Shown: positions 20,725 through 28,077 of the stretch, piece after piece
Numbering within the stretch: the stretch's first letter is position 1
Layout: each line of letters opens with the position of its first letter
Assembly (NCBI GenBank): GCA_011800805.1
Contig: MPNW01000820.1
Location: forward strand, 1-28,077
From: Hirudo medicinalis
Taxonomy: Eukaryota > Annelida > Clitellata > Hirudinida > Hirudinidae
Reading direction: 5' to 3'
Length of the DNA: 28,077 nt
Program-made: the position numbers and the translations under genes
The notes under the pieces: generated by a model
Seen by the model: the letters and a program-made list of their open reading frames with translations, nothing else
Database searches by the model: none
Told to the model about the DNA's origin: nothing

Positions 20725-20994
20725 ATGAGCGTTTATAATTGGTTTTGGCATTTTGTGGTTCTACTCTCATTCTTTATCTCTATCTCCGTTTTTCCTGCAA
20801 CATTCACGCCGGCTCAATGCCAGCCTCCAAGTTCAAAGAATGTTACTAAGGACCTTGGATTTCTAAATAGTTTGATTAATATTCATGCACTAATGTGGAG
20901 CACGTATAACAATTACATAATGTCTGGCAAATATTTGACAGGATTTGACATTTTTCGTCATTTGAACGAGCAGATAGGCAGTCGACAAATTTAG
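20725..20994 (+). CDS. Possible small secreted protein, 89 aa, unrecognised
   Basis: A single open frame starts MSVYNWFWHFVVLLSFFISI, a convincing signal peptide with a long hydrophobic core; cleavage after PATFTPAQC or FPA is plausible. The mature part has one sequon (NVT), no dibasic processing sites and an amphipathic stretch around NSLINIHALMWSTYNNYI. It ends with TAG. ATTAAA at 21042 and AATAAA at 21161 could serve as poly(A) signals. No splice sites are needed, although it could also be the first exon of something longer. I do not recognise the family. A chance frame is possible, but the signal-peptide shape argues against it. Confidence 0.38.
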   Translation: MSVYNWFWHFVVLLSFFISISVFPATFTPAQCQPPSSKNVTKDLGFLNSLINIHALMWSTYNNYIMSGKYLTGFDIFRHLNEQIGSRQI

Positions 20995-22110
20995 CAGTTT
21001 ATGAGAAAGCGGATTTATTTTATTTAATTAGATAGCTGCAAATTAAATGTGTTTTTTTGTTTTGGTAATTATTATAATGAATGTTTTTCCCACGTCTGAA
21101 CATAATGTATCTCCATGACTAAGGCTGAACTGAGTGCGGGTCCATGTCGATCATTAGCATAATAAAAGCCGTAGGCTTTGGAACCTAATTAACATCGAGT
21201 AGCGCTTCGGTTGGCGTGTGGTTTTGCGCGAAAGGATAGAGTTTTTAGACTTTACGGCCGCCGATCGTTAATTCATGCAAAACTTCGATAATAATTTGAA
21301 AATTGATTTTCCAATAACATTTTATTTAACCTTTTGGCGTGAATTTAGCCAGAACGTTGGTTTAATTATCAATGTTTACCTCATTGGATATTACTATTGA
21401 CTTCGCAATGCCTCTATGCTATTGGTTGCCTCAGTCTGACCGACCTAGTTTTGATTCTTGTTAACTTTTAGTTGAATTTAATTTTTGTTTAGTTGAATTA
21501 AACATTTTTTTTTTCAAAGCTAATATATTAAAATATAATTATTTATACGTAATTTATTAGATGGGCACAATTTGCTACAAATAACCAAAATAACGTCGTT
21601 AGGCTTAAGAAAGTATTTAACTCTAAAAAAAATAGTTAATGACAATAATAAAATATTATTTATTAGCAACTACTCAAATGTGGTTTATTTGTGTCGACGT
21701 GTCTCAAGGTCTTCTGGCGATTTGAGGCATGGTTGCGAACTCAAACCTTCCGTCAGTTTTTCCGTCCGCTGTCGCCACAAGGCTTAACTTAAGTGATGTT
21801 GATGATTTTTTTATTCCAACAATTTGCAATGAATGTTTTTCATTCTCTGCAGGTAGATTACTAAGAATATGAAAGTGAGGAGTTGTAAATTGCCATGAGA
21901 TTGTCTAAATTCACTTTTAAACATTTTTCCCTTCCTGCTTTAAGGCATTGCCTGTTGAAATTGTTAATTCGTCCGCCTTTTCGCGCTGTAATGCTTTTAA
22001 ATGCAATAATTCAATACGTGACTTTGACTTTTTTTTTTGATATCTGACTTATGTTTAATTATCGAGTTCTTTTTTTTCATTGGGGTCCAATATTTTTCTT
22101 CTTATTATTT
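20995..22110. other. Spacer with no supported gene
   Basis: AT-rich; the candidate poly(A) hexamers at 21042 and 21161 belong to the putative small secreted gene if it is real. A GC-richer patch at 21190-21275 has no frame. The 71-residue frame at 21572-21787 shows no features. Confidence 0.2.
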
Positions 22111-22139
22111 TAAGATTACATTGTAATATTATTTGAAGG

Positions 22140-22372
22140 TTACATTATTATTACATATAATAACAATAATAATAATAATTTATAAATATTATAGTAATTA
22201 TAATAATAATTATAATGTTATTATTATATATTTATTATATTATAATAATAATAATATATTATTTATAATATAAATATATAATATAATTATTATATATTTA
22301 TTATATTATTATAATAATAATATATTATTTATAATATAAATATATAATAATAATAATTATTAATTATTATAT
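22140..22372. repeat. AT-only repeat block with a 66-bp tandem duplication
   Basis: Nearly pure A/T sequence. A unit of about 66 bp starting near 22227 (TATATTTATTATATTA...) recurs from 22293 with few changes. The sequence is strongly self-complementary and would form cruciform-like structures. Confidence 0.7.
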
Positions 22373-22835
22373 TATGAGCTCTGTATAAATTTGTGTTAGT
22401 GTCCACGGGACTCTTCAGTTTGTGAAATAAATGAAAAAAAGAAAAGAAAAATTATTTATAATTATTTAAATTATAATTATTATTTATTGTATATTTCGTT
22501 ATAATAATCATTATGATTTACAATAATTATATTTCGAGCTTTCAGACGTAGTTATAATATTTAATTTGGGATGTTTTTCAATTAACAACAGCTTACAATA
22601 GATTTGAAGTGGTACCATAAAAGTTGCTTTAATTTAGTTTGAGCATCACTGACAACAAATATTTTATAAAGTCATATATTTCAATTTTCTCTGCAGCTAA
22701 TTTTTTTAACTTTTTATAAAATATATTTTTTTTTTAATTCGGAGTTGATAACTAAAAAAATTTAGGATTAGCTAATTTGGACCACATTTTTAAATACATG
22801 TGTACTTTGGACACATGAGCGTTGTATAATAACGG
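22373..22835. other. AT-rich spacer, no gene seen
   Basis: Poly-A/T tracts and short ATT runs only. No frame, tRNA or motif that I can support. Confidence 0.3.
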
Positions 22836-22837
22836 TC

Positions 22838-22932
22838 ATTGGATGCGGTGTTCTTGGGGGGATTTGAACACCGGACCTCCAAGTTGATTCATCTCAATGC
22901 TACTACTGTATAAGTTCATTCGCATCTCGGCG
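22838..22932 (-). repeat. tRNA-like / SINE-like fragment
   Basis: On the minus strand the sequence reads TAGCATTGAGATGAATCAAC, close to a degenerate pol III A box, then CTTGGAGGTCCGGTGTTCAAATCCC, split here by me as CTTGGAGGTCC and GGTGTTCAAATCC, the latter close to a B box. The T stem does not pair properly and no acceptor stem is seen, so it is a tRNA-derived SINE or pseudogene rather than a working tRNA. Confidence 0.4.
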
Positions 22933-23825
22933 ACACCTAACGATTTAAGATGTTTCAAAGTTAATGACGAATGAGAGAATTTTCAAAAAATAGTTTTAAA
23001 TTTAATTCGTTAAATTCGATTTGGATGTACGTAACTTACCCGCTAATGAACTATAAAATGCTTGTTTCAATTAAAACTCGTACTCAAGTTGTATCGACAC
23101 TCTTTTTGATGTTGTTATTTAAATTACTTAAATAATTTGTAATTACTAATTCAATTTTTTTTCAGGATCAGTGAATGGATTTCCAACGTCGAGTGATGTC
23201 CGGTTTCATGAATTATTTATGAGTTATTGCCAACGATATTTATCGATTTGTTTTTTCAAAAGAATTTGAGGAAAGTATGAGGACAATATTTGGTTTGCAT
23301 TTCTTGTAAGAAGGAAGGCTGCGCATTGTCAACAGTCGATGGTGATGACTTTTATTACGTCCATTTCATAACGGGATGGTTAGGACGGATGACAGTTGGA
23401 GAGTTACACAACAGTTTGGAGGCAACAGTCATTACTTTGGAGACTTAACCAAATGCTTAAGCAGTATCGTCTCAAAACCATTAGCGCGTCATGTTTTCAT
23501 GATGAACAGCATCGACCTAAAATGTCGAGATGGAATTCAAACATTTTTTTTGGCAGACTTCATCCGGGTATAAGTTACAAGAAAGGACATGTTTTTTGCA
23601 TGAGGCTTGAAGCAGTCACAAAGAATCGTTAGATAATTGATTGCGGTTCTTCAACAGTTTTGAAATTTTTTTTTCAAATTATTGAAATAAAATAAATTAA
23701 TATTTTTATTGTAGAAAATTCGATTCGATTAAATTTTCGATATTAAAGTGTTGATTTGTCTCGCATGTTTTTGGAGCATCCGTTTAAAGATTTGTATCCC
23801 AGGGGAGAATTTGAAATGTCATTTT
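22933..23825. other. Spacer with anonymous frames
   Basis: Two overlapping plus-strand frames of 65 and 78 residues (23376-23632) have no signal peptide, domain or splice support. I see no gene here. Confidence 0.2.
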
Positions 23826-23827
23826 AG

Positions 23828-23874
23828 ATATAAGCTGGCAATGACGCTATGCAAATGGCGCATTATAAATTAAC

Positions 23875-23917
<43 letters not shown>
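23828..23917 (+). repeat. SINE-tail-like sequence ending in (TTA)n
   Basis: GACGCTATGCAAATGGCGC followed by ATTATAAATTAAC and about 14 TTA units. Short sequences of the type GCGCTATATAAAT followed by ATT arrays are common at SINE 3' ends. The tail is inferred to be such an end; the head is not clear. Confidence 0.35.
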
Positions 23918-23919
<2 letters not shown>

Positions 23920-24900
23920 TTAATGCCTGACGATTTGATTCTCTCACAGTGCTTCCGTGAGACGTTCGTGCCGCATATCACTTTTTGGTTAGAGCTACAG
24001 CGAAAGTCCAGTGTAGTATGACTTGGATGCCCATGTATTAACGACTGAAATTTAGACCTTGGCGATTGATTGAAGCGTCAGGCTTTATTTATTTATTTAT
24101 TTATTGATATTTGTTCGATTAAGCTCCGTTGCATGACTAAGATGATTCGGACATAACGTCGGGCTGGATTTGTCCATTTTTGCCATCGTTTCCTTTGTCC
24201 CGAAGTAGGTGGCGCCACATAAAGATTTTGAATGATTTTTAAAATAGGGACCGTCGTATAAATGCGGCGAGGAAGAAACCGGTTGAATGGAATGAAAGTT
24301 TTGGAGACTTCCATGGCGATTGGAATGGAAAGGTTCCGGAGAGCCCTGGCGAATGTCTTGAAAAGGCTGCTGATACTTATAGTATGTTCGCTAGATGGCA
24401 GGCTCCGTCAGTAAATGTGGCCTAGTGAAAGGGACCTCACGTTCGGAATTTTTACTTCACTCTTAACGTTAGCAGTAGAAATTAATATCATAACCGTGGC
24501 TGTTATTATTATTATTATCATTATTATTATTATTATATTTTAATATTACGACAACAATGGGAATGCCAGTAATATTGGTATTAATTATTGTTAAGTAGCA
24601 CTAATTCTTATCGCTAGTTTCTTCAATCGTACTTACCGGGGATTTGTTTACTCGCCCCCAAAATTTTGAGGATACCTATCGCAACAGCCGCACCCCCAAT
24701 AGGACGTATACTGCCAAGCGACCAAGTTAGTTTGATTTTAGTCTTGGAATAAAGCAGAATTAAAATGGTCATCAAAAGTCATTCCGGATTAAGTCTTTAC
24801 ACGGCCAAAGATGATGCACTGGCTTCTGGTTACACACCTCTCCAGTGATCAATTTCTGTGTAATCCCTGAAAGTTATGTTACAACTATGATTCGATTCTC
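23918..24900. other. Spacer with simple repeats, no gene seen
   Basis: Includes an ATTT tract near 24085-24105 and an ATT/ATC tract at 24504-24536. Frames at 24093-24314 (minus) and around 24290-24420 (plus) are without recognisable content. Confidence 0.2.
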
Positions 24901-24929
24901 GCCTGTGCATTTGCGTCGTCGTCTTCTTC

Positions 24930-24938
24930 TTCATCACT

Positions 24939-24970
<32 letters not shown>

Positions 24971-26246
24971 TACAATCACCATTCGAAACACTCGATGCAG
25001 TTCGTTGTGACTCCATGCTGTTCGTGCGTAAGTCAAAGTGTGTTGTCCTTTCCAAGTTGTCACAAGAATCCGTCCACCCAAGTTACACTCTGCGCTATTA
25101 ATGGCCGGGATTTTCCAGCGGAGGAGAAATTTGTTTGTAGACTGAAGCATGGAGTTCAATGACGAAACGAGTTTCCAATAATGGCGAGTGATTGTTGAGT
25201 TTCTGGAGCGATATTTGAAGCTGAACTTCGAGGTGAGAACTTCGCTATGGCGATGATGATGATGATGGTGATGATGATGATGGCGGTGGTTATGATAATG
25301 ATCACTTCAATACATTGATGACGATGGTGATGACGATAACGATAATAATAAAAATTAAATAATAATATTAATAATAATAATAATAACAATAAAAATATTA
25401 ATACTATTGTGACAGCAATTATGTCATCCCAACATTAACATTATCATTATGTTATTATTGTGACATCTTTGTTGATCTTGGATTGCGGTGGCTGTGTCTT
25501 AACGTGTTTGTGATAGGTTTTTCGTCAAGACGGGCTTTGGATATCAATGTACCATATCGAAAGCTGCCTTCCGATTGACTCATCATACTGGTTAATTTCC
25601 CCTGCAGCGTCAAATTTAATTTTCACTAATTTTNAGTATTAATAATATCAACGATATCGGTAGTTGTCATTATCAGTAGCTATTTATTGATTAATAACAT
25701 CCTAATTATTAATATTAATTAGGATTATTACTAGCATTAAATGTGTTTATCATATCAGTTATTACTATTATTTATTGTTATTGTAATTGTTATTATTACT
25801 GTTGTTGTTATTGTTGTTATTGTTATTGTTATTGCATGTTATTTGTATTATTGTTCTGATCAAAGCATTAACATAAATATCGTCTGGTCCCCTGGAGTCC
25901 ACCTCCAAGATTGGATTCTTGTGTAAGGAAAGCCCCCCTTCGGCATTTAACCTTCGACCTCGGTGACCTTTGTGACCTTCAACATGAAATCGATTTCCTT
26001 GCTCGGCCATTTCTATTAAGGCCTCATAGACGTTGAGCTATGATTGTTCCGTTGCCATTGGTGATGCAACATCATCGTTATCATCACCACTGCAAAAATC
26101 ATCGTCGTCGTCGTCGTCATCATCACCATCAGTATACTCAACGCGGACTTGTCATCAGTGAGACAACTTCATATTTTTGTGAAAATCTTCTTTTCACTTT
26201 GGATTGTTTGCAAGAGGATGACGATGACGATGATGACGATGATTAA
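24930..26246. repeat. Cluster of trinucleotide microsatellites
   Basis: (CAT)n at 24936-24973, (GAT)n at 25249-25283, AAT/AAC tracts at 25340-25398, TTA/TTG tracts at 25763-25835, (CGT)n at 26100-26121 and GAC/GAT at 26217-26243. Poly-His, poly-Asn, poly-Met and poly-Asp readings here are by-products of these arrays. One undetermined base (n) is at 25634. Confidence 0.8.
25955..25978 (-). promoter_or_regulatory. Three nuclear-receptor-type half-sites with 3-bp spacing (DR3-like)
   Basis: CGACCT (25955), TGACCT (25964) and TGACCT (25973) are spaced by exactly three bases. Read on the minus strand the last two form AGGTCA-nnn-AGGTCA, the DR3 layout bound by some nuclear receptors. No gene is close by, so it may be a chance 9-bp repeat. 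Confidence 0.25.
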
Positions 26247-26550
26247 AAAATAAATAAATTAGTGACTTAAATTATGAAACAAGTTATTTATGCATTCATG
26301 ATAGAATTATAAAGAATATTAATTATCGTTAAAATAATAAAATCAAAATATATTTTTTTTTAAATAAAAATTAATAAGTAATAACATAACGTTTTTAAAA
26401 TAAATGATAATATAAAAAACAATTATAATGAAATACGAATTGAGAAAACAATAATTGAACAGTTGCAGCCGCCATCATCAACGTCATCTGAAAACTTTCT
26501 CTCCTGAAGTTATCAGCTAAAAAAGATCAAATCTATTTTCAATAAAAGCC
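26247..26550. other. AT-rich spacer, no gene seen
   Basis: A/T-rich tracts only; nothing coding or structural is supported. Confidence 0.3.
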
Positions 26551-26562
26551 GATGGCATCCCC

Positions 26563-26775
26563 ATTAATTCACCGGTCCATTCCACTAATTCACCGGTCCT
26601 TTCCATTAATTCACCGGTCCATTCCATTCATTCACCGGTCCATTCCACTCATTCACCGGTCCATTCCACTCATTCACCGGTCCTTTCCATTCATTCACTG
26701 GTCCATTCCATTCATTCACCGGTCCATTCCACTCATTCACCGGTCCTTTCCACTCATTCACCGGTCCATTACATT
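26563..26775. repeat. 21-bp minisatellite, about ten units
   Basis: The unit is close to ATTCACCGGTCCATTCCACTC with C/A and A/T variants at set positions. As 21 is a multiple of three and the unit lacks stops on several frames, both strands stay open (7-residue periods such as IHRSIPL forward and GPVNEWN reverse). This looks like a non-coding minisatellite. Confidence 0.9.
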
Positions 26776-26937
26776 GAGCGATATTATAGAGGGGCAAAGG
26801 GAAGCCGGCTGATTGACAGCAGGGCTTCGGTGCTAACTGCCAAGAAACGACATCTTTCGAACACCCAAATGACTGTGGAATTGCAGATCAATTACTGACT
26901 TTTGGAGGTGGGTAATGGCTGTAATGCTGTTGTTGTT
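26776..26937. other. Short spacer
   Basis: GC-moderate sequence between the minisatellite and the telomere-like block; nothing supported. Confidence 0.2.
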
Positions 26938-27030
26938 AGTTTAGGGTTAGCATTAAGGGCCAATTTTAGGGTTAAGGTTAGGGTTGAGGTCAATGTTAGG
27001 GTAACCTTAACCTTTAAGGTCAATGCTAGG
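26938..27030 (+). repeat. Degenerate interstitial telomere-like repeats
   Basis: TTAGGG occurs exactly at 26941, 26966, 26978 and 26996, with variants TTAAGG, TTGAGG and CTAGGG between. Opposite-strand CCTTAACC at 27005-27012 makes part of the block palindromic. Another TTAGGG is at 27336. TTAGGG is the telomere motif of most animals. Confidence 0.6.
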
Positions 27031-27955
27031 GTTAAGATTAGTGTTACCATGTACATATACTTACATTATGCTTATCTCCTACTAAATTAGCATGCTCATT
27101 AAGAATATTAATAGCCATGCCATACAAAGTCGGAACGAACGACAAGGCGATCGAAAATACCGGAGGATTGATTTCCAATTTAGCGCTCCATTCTGTCTGA
27201 ACCGAAACAGACCAGAATCCCTATTGCCGACCGTATCGATCAGGGCGCGGAAAAACTACTTTTTTTGTTCCTTTGAGGTAGATGTGTGATATGCCCCCAT
27301 AAGAGAGGCCGACATGAGAAGGGCACGATGTAGAGTTAGGGTAAGATTTCAATAAGAATTAATGAGTTTTAATCTGTCCTGTCTTGATTGGACTAACCGG
27401 TCCCAACCTGACGTTGACAATAATAATGTTATTGCGGATGTTATGGTGCTGATAAGAAATCAAAATAAACAAAAGATAAACACTAATAAAAAAGATAAAT
27501 AAAAAATATTACAAAAAGATAAATAATAATAAGCAGCATAATGATAAGTTGTCAGACTTCAAAAGTATCCAAAAATCATACCAAAATCAAGGTAGATGAT
27601 TGAAATGATTGAGAATAGCACCTGTCTGAGGTAGAATGCGATATATCGGAATAAATATCGAAAGCAATAAAGTCTGTTCCACTTCAATTCCTCTTTACGA
27701 TCAGCACTCAGCAGGTGTTACGCGCTGGAATTTGACTAACGGTGTCACCTGTTATTGAAGTTATAAACACCGGTATTATCAGGCCGTCCGTTGGCTGATT
27801 TAAAGGAAATAATAGTCATAATTATTATTATTATAATAAAATAATCTGCGATTTAATAAATTGTTATTTATAAAAATACTAAATATTATGTAGTTTAATT
27901 TATTATTATTATTATTAAATGATAATATTTATCGCCATTGGTAAAACATTCTGTG
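27031..27955. other. Right-hand spacer, no gene seen
   Basis: Mixed AT-rich DNA; one 65-residue frame at 27092-27289 has no features. No RNA gene recognised. Confidence 0.25.
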
Positions 27956-27957
27956 GA

Positions 27958-28077
27958 AATAATAACAATAACAACAACAACAACAACAATAATAATAATA
28001 ATGATAATAATGATAATAATAATAATAATAACAACAACAACAATAATAATAATAATGATAATAATGATAATAATAAT
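27958..28077. repeat. AAC/AAT/GAT compound microsatellite with a 54-bp higher-order period
   Basis: Runs of AAC, then AAT, then AATGATAATAATGAT repeat with a period of 54 bp (ATGATA at 28001 and again at 28055), so the array itself has been duplicated. It continues past the window edge. Confidence 0.75.

Noticed and set aside
22838..22932. Functional tRNA gene on the minus strand
   Set aside because: A- and B-box-like strings are present, but the T stem and acceptor stem do not pair; a SINE-like fragment is more likely.
24845..25159. Long overlapping frames on both strands with poly-His and poly-Met
   Set aside because: They arise from a (CAT)n array; the flanks have no domain or splice support.
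25768..26010. Minus-strand frame with a non-repetitive first half (HVEGHKGHRGRR) and a poly-Asn end
   Set aside because: The start contains the 9-bp half-site repeat and the end an AAT/AAC array; no family is recognisable.
26040..26246. Frame with Arg/His runs and a poly-Asp end
   Set aside because: Built from two trinucleotide arrays (CGT and GAC/GAT).
26552..26812. 86-residue frame of repeated HRSIPLI units
   Set aside because: It is the translated 21-bp minisatellite; the opposite strand is equally open.
27958..28077. CRISPR-like array
   Set aside because: The regular period comes from a duplicated AAC/AAT/GAT microsatellite with no unique spacers, in a eukaryotic context.

Overview
The window looks like AT-rich nuclear DNA from an invertebrate animal. 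The genes are split by GT-AG introns of 60 bp to about 0.5 kb. They include a Flower-type channel and immunoglobulin-domain exons. The DNA also carries LINE, Tc1/mariner and hAT-like relics, many ATT-type microsatellites and TTAGGG-like telomeric motifs. I would guess a lophotrochozoan, possibly a leech-like annelid, but that is only an impression. All gene models were spliced by eye, using exon phase, splice consensus and protein-family similarity.

Genes sit mainly in the left 11.2 kb. From left to right: (1) 1405-5 (-), a secreted or membrane protein with a signal peptide exon and two immunoglobulin-domain exons, running off the left edge; its first Ig exon is one base short. (2) 4429-3186 (-), a three-exon secreted protein with three N-glycosylation sequons and a six-cysteine C-terminus that I do not recognise. 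(3) 4792-7700 (+), a seven-exon cytosolic-type protein with two ricin-type beta-trefoil lectin domains and Pro/Gly/Met-rich linkers; it starts 362 bp from gene 2 in the opposite direction, and exon 6 is one base short. (4) 9291-11143 (+), an intact five-exon Flower/CACFD1 gene of 176 residues. A possible one-exon secreted peptide of 89 residues lies at 20725-20994 (+).

The rest is mostly decayed mobile DNA and simple repeats. Two internally deleted hAT-like transposase relics lie at 1716-1926 and 12614-13133, both on the minus strand. A LINE reverse-transcriptase 3' end lies at 15025-14206 (-) and a second, different LINE tail at 17443-17110 (-). A degenerate Tc1/mariner element with TA duplications occupies 18190-19159. 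SINE-like pieces appear near 8570, 22840 and 23830, with an unclassified GC-richer insert at 480-665. The right end (22.1-28.1 kb) is dominated by ATT/ATC/AAC arrays, a 21-bp minisatellite (26563-26775) and degenerate telomere-like repeats (26940-27030).

The genes do not form an obvious pathway. The one structural link is the divergent pair of the cysteine-rich secreted protein and the lectin. The least explained items are the cysteine-rich protein and the single-base frame breaks in two otherwise well-preserved genes.
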